Of a stretch of 39,932 bases of DNA, positions 8,324-15,351 are shown one piece after another. This DNA comes from Actinomycetota bacterium. Lineage in GTDB: Bacteria > Actinomycetota > Thermoleophilia > BMS3ABIN01. The notes below the pieces were generated by a model. The model was not told the origin of the DNA. It worked only from the letters and a program-made list of their open reading frames with translations, and made no database searches. The DNA is taken from the NCBI GenBank assembly GCA_023489275.1, contig JAMDDD010000045.1:1-39932 (forward strand). Direction: 5' to 3'. A program made the position numbers and the translations under genes. Positions within the stretch are counted from its first letter, which is position 1; every line of letters starts with the position of its first letter.

Positions 8324-9553
8324 TTACGGGCCCGCCGGGCTTGCAGGCGCTTCCAGGCGGCGATATATTTCCGGCGCCGCCAGCATGTACATTTGCAAGC
8401 CCCAGAGAAGAAGCAGGCCCCAGCTTCCAAGGTGGGCCCACCAGCCCCAGCTCTCCATTCCGGAGAGGTTCCAAACCCGCCAGAAATCCACCTCGATAAG
8501 AACAAAAGAAAAGCCCAGTACCGCTATCAGTGGCAAGAGCAGACTCTGTCTGAGTCCGGACAGCGGACCCGCCAACATCGTCAGAATGACGCTCAGCGGA
8601 ATCAGCAGTTGAATCAGGTGATGATCGAAAAGTAAGTTTGGTATCAGCAAAGCCGCGGTGATAAACAGCGCGAACTGAAGCTGATCGGTTCCGCCGCCGC
8701 CGCGGCGGCGCCACATGACAAGCAGCGTCGCGGCAGCGATAACAGCGCCGGTAACAAGAGTCACGGGCGAGGCCCAGGCCGACCCTTGCCCCAGCGGCCG
8801 CGCCAGCATGGCGGGCAGCGCCATGTTATCCCAGTAAAAGAGCATACTCGAGGCATGGTTGAGCAGCGATGCCGGGAGTCCCAGGTCAAGAAAGCTGCCA
8901 AAATATATCCAGGAGACGGCTTCCAGAGCGGCGCCGGTTATGGCGGCACCGGCCAGCGCCCGCCAGCGGCGCCGGCAAACGAAATAAAGCAGCAGCAGTA
9001 TTGGTGGAAACTTGATGGCGACCGCGCCCGCCAGCGCCGCCCCCGCCCGGAAGTCGTGGCGCCTGGAGTTAAAGTAGAAGCAGACCGACAGCAGCAGCAG
9101 AATGATGCCGTTGGCTTGGGTCAGGGCGATGTTGGACCAGAAAGGGGTGAACCAGACCAGCAGCGCCACGGGAACCCACAGTGGCAGGCGGCGAGGCGCC
9201 CTTAAGTTGACCGAGCGCCAGATCAGGAGAGTCGAGGCCGCCACGGCCAGATAAGTTGCCAGCTCGAAAACGCGGTGCGCGTTGCGGATGCCCATTGACA
9301 CCAGCGGCTGAAGGAAAACGAGGAACGAAGAGGAGTATAGATACTCTTCCATGCCGGCGCCAGCGCCGATCCTGGACAGCTCGCCGCCAACCGCCGAGCG
9401 GCTGTACGGGTCGCCGCCGTCCGCGGCTACCTTGGCTGCGGCGAAATAGACTGCGAAGTCACTGTCGCGTCCCGGATTGGAAAAAACAAAAGCCTCGTGA
9501 AAGCAGACCGCCGCCCCCAGAATGATGAGCAGCACAGGCAGAACGGCTTTCAT
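8324..9553 (-). CDS. Glycosyltransferase family 87 (DUF2029) membrane protein
   Basis: This 409-residue multi-span protein has hydrophobic helices throughout, an early FSNPGRDSDFAVYFAAAKVAADGGDPY segment with the acidic D-x-D-F and Y-x-A features of GT87 enzymes, and later loops such as WFTPFWSNIALTQANGIILLLL and AVAIKFPPILLLLYF. GT87 proteins are polyprenyl-phosphate mannosyltransferases in mycobacteria; here the sugar and acceptor are unknown. Start ATG 9553 lies nine bases after the stop of the TrpB-like gene, so it is the second gene of that minus-strand operon. It converges with the PIG-V-like gene over a 147-base gap in which nothing clear is seen. Confidence 0.85.
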   Translation of the reverse strand: MKAVLPVLLIILGAAVCFHEAFVFSNPGRDSDFAVYFAAAKVAADGGDPYSRSAVGGELSRIGAGAGMEEYLYSSSFLVFLQPLVSMGIRNAHRVFELATYLAVAASTLLIWRSVNLRAPRRLPLWVPVALLVWFTPFWSNIALTQANGIILLLLSVCFYFNSRRHDFRAGAALAGAVAIKFPPILLLLYFVCRRRWRALAGAAITGAALEAVSWIYFGSFLDLGLPASLLNHASSMLFYWDNMALPAMLARPLGQGSAWASPVTLVTGAVIAAATLLVMWRRRGGGGTDQLQFALFITAALLIPNLLFDHHLIQLLIPLSVILTMLAGPLSGLRQSLLLPLIAVLGFSFVLIEVDFWRVWNLSGMESWGWWAHLGSWGLLLLWGLQMYMLAAPEIYRRLEAPASPAGP

Positions 9554-9562
9554 TCGGCCTTT

Positions 9563-10921
9563 CTACCCCATTTTCGGAATTCTTGACATTGACTCCTTGA
9601 TCTTCTCTTCCGGATAGGCGTAATCGGACAGATTTCCGGAAAGATACTGATCGTAAGCGCTCATGTCAAAGTGGCCGTGGCCGCTCAGATTGAACAGGAT
9701 GATCTTGCCCTCACCCCTGTCGCGGCACTCAACCGCAGCGTCGATCGCAGCTTTGATCGCATGGCAGGATTCCGGCGCCGGGATGATGCCTTCGGCTCGC
9801 GCAAACATGATACCGGCGTCAAATATCTCCGTCTGGCCGTAGGCAACCGCCCGCATGTGTCCCAGGTCAACCAGAGCGCTGATCAGCGGCGCCATGGCGT
9901 GATAGCGGAGACCGCCGGCGTGGATCCCCGGCGGGATAAAATCGTGGCCGAGGGTGTGCATCATAAACAGGGGCGTAGAGCAGAGGGTGTCGCCGTAATC
10001 ATACGTGTAGGAGCCTTTCGTAACCGTCGGGCAGGCGGCCGGCTCAGCCGCGATAAACTCGATCTCCCGGCTGCCGGCAAGCTTGTCTCGCATGAAGGGA
10101 AATGCCAGCCCGGCGTAATTGCTGCCACCGCCGATGCAGCCGATGACTACGTCAGGATAGACTCCCGCCATCTCCATCTGCAGGCGGCATTCTTCGCCGA
10201 TGACCGTCTGGTGCATCAGGACATGGTTCAGGACGCTGCCAAGGGAATAATTGCAATCATCATGGGTTGCCGCGTCCTCGCTGGCTTCGCTAATGGCGAT
10301 GCCGAGGCTGCCCAGGGACTCCGGATCCTGCTCCAGAATGGCGCGCCCGGAGTTGGTGCGGTCCGTCGGGCTGGCCAGCACGTCCGCTCCCCAGACCTGC
10401 ATCATGCTGCGGCGGTACGGCTTCTGGTCATAGCTGATCCTGACCATGTAAACCGTGCACTCAAGGCCGAACATCTGCGTTGCCAGCGCCATGGCGCTGC
10501 CCCACTGCCCGGCGCCCGTCTCGGTGGCGATTCGCTTGATCCCCGCCTCCCTGTTGTAAAAAGCTTGCGGCACCGAGGTGTTGGGCTTGTGCGATCCCGC
10601 CGGGCTGACTCCTTCGTATTTAAAGAAAATCTGCGCCGGAGTATCCAGCTCCTTTTCCAGCCGCATGGCGCGAATCAGCGGCGTCGGCCGCCACAGCTTG
10701 TAGACCTCCCTCACTTCATCCGGGATATCAATGTGCCTCTCCCCGCTGACTTCCTGCATGATAATTGACATCGGGAAGATTGACGCCAGCGCGTCCGGCC
10801 CGACCGGCTCGCCGGTGGCCGGATCAAGCGGCGGCTTGAGACTGCCCTCCGGCATATCGGCAACGATGTTGTACCACCGGGTAGGCAGTCTGTCCTCAGA
10901 AAGCAGGGTCTTGACGGTCAT
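9563..10921 (-). CDS. trpB2: TrpB2-type tryptophan synthase beta-like protein
   Basis: The 452-residue PLP enzyme belongs to the TrpB2 branch of tryptophan synthase beta chains: a longer N-terminus ([14 protein letters not shown]), WRPTPLIRA, the Schiff-base lysine in GSHKPNTS (about K112), and phosphate-binding [12 protein letters not shown]. The reaction would be indole plus serine to tryptophan, although some TrpB2 proteins act apart from TrpA. No trpA or other tryptophan gene is adjacent, which fits an auxiliary indole-salvage role. ATG 10921 has GGAGG upstream, and a promoter is visible at 10957-10985. Confidence 0.93.
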   Translation of the reverse strand: MTVKTLLSEDRLPTRWYNIVADMPEGSLKPPLDPATGEPVGPDALASIFPMSIIMQEVSGERHIDIPDEVREVYKLWRPTPLIRAMRLEKELDTPAQIFFKYEGVSPAGSHKPNTSVPQAFYNREAGIKRIATETGAGQWGSAMALATQMFGLECTVYMVRISYDQKPYRRSMMQVWGADVLASPTDRTNSGRAILEQDPESLGSLGIAISEASEDAATHDDCNYSLGSVLNHVLMHQTVIGEECRLQMEMAGVYPDVVIGCIGGGSNYAGLAFPFMRDKLAGSREIEFIAAEPAACPTVTKGSYTYDYGDTLCSTPLFMMHTLGHDFIPPGIHAGGLRYHAMAPLISALVDLGHMRAVAYGQTEIFDAGIMFARAEGIIPAPESCHAIKAAIDAAVECRDRGEGKIILFNLSGHGHFDMSAYDQYLSGNLSDYAYPEEKIKESMSRIPKMG

Positions 10922-10956
10922 GGAAACCTCCGGTTACGGCTGATGTGTTAAGCATG

Positions 10957-10985
10957 ACTCTAGCCTGCTCCCGCCGTTTTGACAA
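10957..10985 (-). promoter_or_regulatory. Sigma70-type promoter for trpB2
   Basis: On the minus strand, TTGTCA (5 of 6 to the -35 consensus) and TAGAGT (4 of 6 to the -10) are separated by exactly 17 bases, ending about 35 bases before the ATG. Confidence 0.5.
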
Positions 10986-11040
10986 GAAGCGCCGGCGGCG
11001 GGCGGCCAGGCGGAAGGAATTTTACATTGAAACCATGGCG

Positions 11041-11484
11041 TTATGTTAAGCCGTCAAACTCGGAGCCGGAGGCCGTTTGATGCACCAGTTTTTTCAGCTC
11101 CGGAATATGGCCGATGAGACGCGTGTCCGCGTCTTTGGAGCAAGTAACATCATATCCGTGCTCCGGCTCGTTCAAGACCTGATAATTGTCAAAAGTAAGG
11201 CCCTGGCGCTGACAGGAGCTCTGGGCCGCATCGCCGGCGGCGGGATCGCTCTGGCTTTGTTTCCATTCGGCCTCGGCCGCCCTCGCGGCTACGTCTGATC
11301 CGTTATCGACGGCGCGGTAGGCATTAATCACGGAGATGATGTCCAGCGCCAGCAGGACAATGATTATAAACACGGCTCCCTTGACAAGAATGGAGAGCAC
11401 CAGGCTGCCGTCTTCACAAAGAAAACCGGTCCGGCCGGATGGCCCTGCCATGCGCGTGTCTTTTATTGACGAAGATGCTTTCAT
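11041..11484 (-). CDS. Single-span protein resembling TadE-like pseudopilins
   Basis: I do not recognise this 147-residue protein as a named family. It has a charged N-terminal tail of about 25 residues, one membrane helix (about 30-52; LSILVKGAVFIIIVLLALDIISVI), then NAYRAVDNGSDVAARAAEAE and a soluble tail with two cysteines (SSCQRQG and VTCSKD) that could form a disulfide outside the cell. The short tail, one helix and Ala-rich amphipathic stretch recall TadE/TadG-like minor pilins. It begins four bases after the stop of the large secreted protein, so the two are probably made together at the membrane. Confidence 0.65.
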   Translation of the reverse strand: MKASSSIKDTRMAGPSGRTGFLCEDGSLVLSILVKGAVFIIIVLLALDIISVINAYRAVDNGSDVAARAAEAEWKQSQSDPAAGDAAQSSCQRQGLTFDNYQVLNEPEHGYDVTCSKDADTRLIGHIPELKKLVHQTASGSEFDGLT

Positions 11485-11488
11485 GGTT

Positions 11489-13588
11489 TTATCGCCGTTT
11501 CACAATCAGGAAAACATAACCAACGCCTATCATCAGCGCTGCTCCGGCAACACCCAGCACAATCCATACCCGGCCCGAGATGGGATGGATGGTGGCGCTA
11601 TCGCCGGCCAGCACCACCCCGTTCGATTTTATCGAAGCATTCAGGCGAGACCAGCCGGCATCCCGGTAAGGAAATTTCATCACTGTCAGGCCCGGTTTGA
11701 GCTGTGTCCGCTGGTCGGAGCCGCGGGGAAAATTCACTCCGCCCGCTTCTACTACTATATCGGCGGTTACCGGATAAGAGTTGCCGTTTTTAACCGTCAC
11801 GTCCGCTTCGCCGCTGCCGGTTCCCTGCAGCAAGGGCAGGCTGACACCGATTGACAGCCGGGAAAACTCCGCATGGACGCTATTAATAATATCGCTCAAA
11901 TATGCCAGACCCTGATTCGCCGATCCGGGATCGGCTCCGGGGCCTGTCCAGTAACCGGTTTCGGCGGCGAACATCTTCCGCGACAGCGACATCATCGGCA
12001 GCTGGTCCGAATCGACCGCTTCGCGGTAAGCCTCAAAGAGGCGATGGGCCGCCGTCAGGTTCTGATAATAGGTCTGGGAAACATATCCGGAAACGGTGTC
12101 AACATATTTAAACAAGGTTGCCGGTTCGGTACTGGGGCGGTATTTATTGTTCGCATCGGCAAGGGTCATGGTGTTCAGCCAGGGCGCTCCCTTGATGGCG
12201 GCATAGATCTGGTCCCGCTGCTGAGCCGAAAGCGCCGGCGCCAGCACCTCGGGCGCGACGATGACCGGGTTTGCCTGACCGCCGGCGGCATAATCGTTGG
12301 CAAGGGCGGCAAAGAAAGCTTGCGGGTCCGGCTGGCTGCCCAGCAGCGCCGCCGAGGCGTCATCGGCGGCAAAAAAAGCCGTGATTCGCTCCCCGCTTAA
12401 ATCGCGGAGGCGATAGGAGACGGCGCCGGCCAGATCAGGGCCGGCCTGGATCGATCCCCGGAACGAACCGGGCAACACCGTATAATTGCTGCCGGTATCG
12501 GCCAGGTAGTGCAGCGAGTCCGTCGTTACCATCAGACCGGGCGCGAAGCCGCCCTGGGGGTCCTGGCCAAGGCCAAGGAGACCGGACTCAACATCCCGGC
12601 CGATGCGAAACTGCCCGTTGCCGTCCTCCCAGCCATCCTTGGCCAGCAACGGCAAACTGGCAAATGTATACGGAGTCGCAAGGATTTCGCTGTTGCCGGA
12701 GGCCGCCAGCTGCTTGAGGCTGTCCAGGCACCCGCCGGCTGCCGTTGCTTCCGGCGAGTTAGCGGCAAGAGTCCGGACCCCGCTGCCTTCCTGAAGCTGA
12801 AATCCGCGGCTCATGACGTCAAGCTGGTCCAGCAGGGAAGGCTCGATTGCGTACGTTGTTTTAATTTGTGGGTACTTTTGTGATAAATCCCAGTTCTGCA
12901 GGATGGAATCGGGCGCCTCGGGAGAAGCCTGGCAGCGGGTGACAAGAGCGGTGTTTTCAAACTGTCCGGCCGGATTGCGCTCCGGCGGCGAGCTGACCGG
13001 CCAGACGATGACAAGATCAAGCGGAGCATGCGCGCCCGCGTCCACCACCGCCAGCCAGGCGGTGGCGCCGGCCTGTTCCCCGCCGGGGCCCATCAGGCTC
13101 ACCCGCACCGGATAGCCGCCCGCACTGACGCCCAGGCTGTCAAGCGAAGTGCCGAACTGAAGGCTCTCCTTTCCGGAAGTCTTGAAATTGTTTCTAATGC
13201 TCAGCTGGGTCAGCGGCTGGCCGCCAACGGGGTTGGCCGACGCCGGCGACACCGGCGGATAAACTTTTAAAACCAGATCACCGGAAATGGCCTGCCCCCC
13301 GGAATCAACCGTTATATTAAAAGTTGCGGTATCCCCCGGGTGATATACCAGCTTATCGGTGACAGCAGAGACAGATGCCTGGGCCGCGGCCAGGGGGGCC
13401 GGCCGGTCCCAGGCTCCGAGAACAGCAAAACCGGCTAAAAAAATGAGCGCCATCGCCACCGGCGCGTTTCGGCACAACCGTAATTTACATGCTTGCAGAA
13501 ATTTGGTTTTCACATCAGGAGCCCTCGACGCTGGACGCTGCTTTTTACCCCTGGGCGCATTCTTGACAGAACGCCGCATTTTATTCAT
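11489..13588 (-). CDS. Large secreted, C-terminally anchored protein (DUF6049-like architecture)
   Basis: I read a 699-residue protein from ATG 13588; the open frame extends to 14005, but that part overlaps otsB and the promoter. A basic tail and a membrane segment near residue 50 (VAMALIFLAGFAVLGAW) act as signal anchor. Next is an Ig-like beta domain (KLVYHPGDTATFNITV), then a long central region beginning LDLVIVWPVSS with KTTYAIEPSLLDQL and GLMVTTDSLHYLAD, then a second beta domain (SGEADVTVKNGNSYPVTADIVVE), and a C-terminal helix (WIVLGVAGAALMIGVGYVFLIV) ending KRR. This layout resembles actinobacterial DUF6049 proteins with a GH57/deacetylase-like core; function is unknown. Confidence 0.72.
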   Translation of the reverse strand: MNKMRRSVKNAPRGKKQRPASRAPDVKTKFLQACKLRLCRNAPVAMALIFLAGFAVLGAWDRPAPLAAAQASVSAVTDKLVYHPGDTATFNITVDSGGQAISGDLVLKVYPPVSPASANPVGGQPLTQLSIRNNFKTSGKESLQFGTSLDSLGVSAGGYPVRVSLMGPGGEQAGATAWLAVVDAGAHAPLDLVIVWPVSSPPERNPAGQFENTALVTRCQASPEAPDSILQNWDLSQKYPQIKTTYAIEPSLLDQLDVMSRGFQLQEGSGVRTLAANSPEATAAGGCLDSLKQLAASGNSEILATPYTFASLPLLAKDGWEDGNGQFRIGRDVESGLLGLGQDPQGGFAPGLMVTTDSLHYLADTGSNYTVLPGSFRGSIQAGPDLAGAVSYRLRDLSGERITAFFAADDASAALLGSQPDPQAFFAALANDYAAGGQANPVIVAPEVLAPALSAQQRDQIYAAIKGAPWLNTMTLADANNKYRPSTEPATLFKYVDTVSGYVSQTYYQNLTAAHRLFEAYREAVDSDQLPMMSLSRKMFAAETGYWTGPGADPGSANQGLAYLSDIINSVHAEFSRLSIGVSLPLLQGTGSGEADVTVKNGNSYPVTADIVVEAGGVNFPRGSDQRTQLKPGLTVMKFPYRDAGWSRLNASIKSNGVVLAGDSATIHPISGRVWIVLGVAGAALMIGVGYVFLIVKRR

Positions 13589-13611
13589 TTGCTGCCCACC
13601 GCCGCGTGCAT

Positions 13612-13620
13612 ATGATAGCA
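13612..13620 (-). promoter_or_regulatory. Extended -10 promoter for the secreted protein gene
   Basis: TGCTATCAT on the minus strand is an extended -10 (TATCAT, 5 of 6), with CTGCCA as a weak -35 at 17 bases. The start of transcription would fall about 17 bases before ATG 13588, leaving room only for a weak GGTGGG ribosome site. Confidence 0.4.
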
Positions 13621-13693
13621 TAGGCCAGCAACTGTGGCAGACGCGGGTTTTGAGCCGGACGGAGCAGGATACACCCACTGTGACAGGCTCAAA

Positions 13694-13699
13694 TATAAT
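13694..13699 (+). promoter_or_regulatory. Consensus -10 element just upstream of otsB
   Basis: A perfect TATAAT stands only nine bases before ATG 13709. Transcription would start about at the ATG, giving a leaderless or nearly leaderless mRNA. No Shine-Dalgarno is visible before this ATG, which agrees. The -35 region is poor. Confidence 0.4.
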
Positions 13700-13708
13700 T
13701 TCTACCAG

Positions 13709-14557
13709 ATGACCCACAAGTCCTTGAAAGAAAAAAGGCCGGTGGCCAGCACGCTCGATCACATCCAGGAGGCTCTTGAGCCCCTGGTGAATGACCCCGG
13801 CGCCGCCGTCATTTTTCTCGACCTTGATGGCACGCTGGCTCCGATTACCCTGAAGCCTGCGGATGCGGCGGTGCCACCCGAGATCTCGAGGCTGGTCCGA
13901 AAGCTGGAACACCGGTTCCTGGCGGTGGCCATAGTCAGCGGACGGCCTGCGACCGAGGCCAAGCGGATTACGGGCAATTCCGAGCTCACCTACATCGGGA
14001 ACCACGGCTTTGAAACAATGCTCCCCGGCCGCGCCGTGGTCGTCTGCGATGAAGCCACCCCGTTCATCCCCAAGATCAGAGAGCTGCTGGAATTCGTGCG
14101 CAACGTTCCCGACACGGTGGATTCAGGCATCATCGTGGAAGACAAGTCGGCAACCCTGTCGTTCCATTTCCGCCGGGCGGCCAACCAGGATGAGGCGCTG
14201 TCGTTTATCCATCGCAAATTCTTTCCCATGATCGAAAAGCTGGGCCTGGCCGTCGATGAAGGACGGAAGGTCGTCGAGGTCAAGCCGCCGGTGGAGGTCA
14301 ACAAAGGCGTTGCCGTCGGCCGCCTGCTGGACCGCCTCGGCGCAAAGAAGTCTCTCTATGCCGGAGACGATACCACCGATATCGATGCCCTCAAGGAGCT
14401 GCGCAAACGCAAGCGGCGGAAGAACACGGTGGCCGTGGGCGTCGGCGTCATCTCCAATGAGATGCCGCCGGACCTGCCTCGCTACGCCGATCTGCTCGTG
14501 GAGCGCAGCAGCGGAATGGAGATGGTCCTGCAGATCATGGCCGGGGAAGAACCGTAA
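13709..14557 (+). CDS. otsB: Trehalose-6-phosphate phosphatase
   Basis: The 282-residue HAD-superfamily enzyme removes phosphate from trehalose 6-phosphate. Motif I is FLDLDGTLAPI with the nucleophile Asp, motif II is VSGRP, and motif IV is GDDTTDIDA; TYIGNHG and VEVKPPVEVNKG are family marks around the cap. OtsA is not in the window. I take ATG 13709; the frame is open from a GTG at 13634, but that would cover the -10 element and the divergent promoter. It is flanked on both sides by opposing genes, so it is a single-gene unit. Confidence 0.92.
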   Translation: MTHKSLKEKRPVASTLDHIQEALEPLVNDPGAAVIFLDLDGTLAPITLKPADAAVPPEISRLVRKLEHRFLAVAIVSGRPATEAKRITGNSELTYIGNHGFETMLPGRAVVVCDEATPFIPKIRELLEFVRNVPDTVDSGIIVEDKSATLSFHFRRAANQDEALSFIHRKFFPMIEKLGLAVDEGRKVVEVKPPVEVNKGVAVGRLLDRLGAKKSLYAGDDTTDIDALKELRKRKRRKNTVAVGVGVISNEMPPDLPRYADLLVERSSGMEMVLQIMAGEEP

Positions 14558-14564
14558 GCCGGAA

Positions 14565-14585
14565 TTCAAAGTTTAAAGTTCAATC
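14565..14585. repeat. Heptamer repeat at the PIG-L stop codon
   Basis: Three consecutive 7-base units of the TTCAAAG type lie between otsB and the convergent PIG-L gene. The PIG-L stop codon and its last codons (NFKL) are made from the repeat. Confidence 0.65.
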
Positions 14586-15351
14586 CAAGCGTTTGCGCTG
14601 CCCGGGCAAACTGGTCGAATTTTCCCCGTGAGTAATATTCATACGCCAGCCTGCCGGCGTGCGGGCGCTTGCTGAAATTGCGGCCGGCGGGAACGGGCCT
14701 GTATGGCTCGCCCCCCAGGTGCAGCAGGGCCGGCCCGCCCCGCAGCGCCAGCAGGGGAGACAGAATGAGGCGCTGGCTGGCGAAAACCCGCACCAGCTTT
14801 TGCTTGAGCAGGAGGTCTTTCAGCTTTAGCCTTGTGCGCGACTCGGGAGACGCGGCTGGTAAAAATTTCCCCACTGTCAGCACCGGTCCGGACCGGTGAT
14901 ACAGGGGGAATTCATAGAGCACCGGCTGCCCGGCATCCCCGGAAATCTTTTCAAGCGCAATCGCCGCCGCCAGCTGAGTCGTATCGTGATCCAGGTGCCC
15001 ACCCTCAAACGCCGGCACGAAAATAGCAGCGGGCCGCAGACGCAAGATCAAAGCGGCAAGCCTGTCAACGATATCATCAAGGAAATCCAGAGCGTGGTGA
15101 TCCGGCAAAGCCAGAAACAAGAGGTTTTTTGCCGGCACTCCCAACAGCCTCGCCGCCTGCACGGATTCGGCCCGCCGTCTCGCGCCATGCAGGCCACCGC
15201 TAGTCAGCCAGGCAATCCTGACCTCTCCCCGGCGGGCCGCTTCCCGGATAGTCGCGGCAATAAAAAACTCGTCATCGTGATGGGCGAAAATGAAAAGGAC
15301 GGGCGTTTGCGGCGGTTCTGACAGCAAGCTTCGGCGCCGGCGGGGGATCAC
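14566..15351 (-). CDS. PIG-L family LmbE-like deacetylase
   Basis: The 261-residue protein has the zinc motif FAHHDDE (the family's P/A-H-x-D-D), the arginine-rich RRAESVQAARLLGV helix and the second metal site GGHLDHDTTQLA. PIG-L enzymes remove N-acetyl groups from GlcNAc conjugates, as in mycothiol (MshB), bacillithiol or glycolipid synthesis; the substrate is not known here. The start GTG 15351 overlaps the stop of the preceding glycosyltransferase (ATGTGA), so they are translationally coupled and probably work on the same glycoconjugate. The open frame continues upstream to 15462 inside the glycosyltransferase gene, which is unlikely to be used. Confidence 0.85.
   Translation of the reverse strand: MIPRRRRSLLSEPPQTPVLFIFAHHDDEFFIAATIREAARRGEVRIAWLTSGGLHGARRRAESVQAARLLGVPAKNLLFLALPDHHALDFLDDIVDRLAALILRLRPAAIFVPAFEGGHLDHDTTQLAAAIALEKISGDAGQPVLYEFPLYHRSGPVLTVGKFLPAASPESRTRLKLKDLLLKQKLVRVFASQRLILSPLLALRGGPALLHLGGEPYRPVPAGRNFSKRPHAGRLAYEYYSRGKFDQFARAAQTLGLNFKL

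Noticed and set aside
9671-10768. 365-codon frame opposite the TrpB2 gene
   Set aside because: It is the antisense of a clear enzyme gene in GC-rich DNA, with Arg/Gly/Ala-rich composition and no recognisable motif.
13589-14005. Upstream extension of the secreted protein frame into otsB
   Set aside because: It is antisense to the catalytic region of otsB and crosses the divergent promoters; the signal anchor is intact from ATG 13588.
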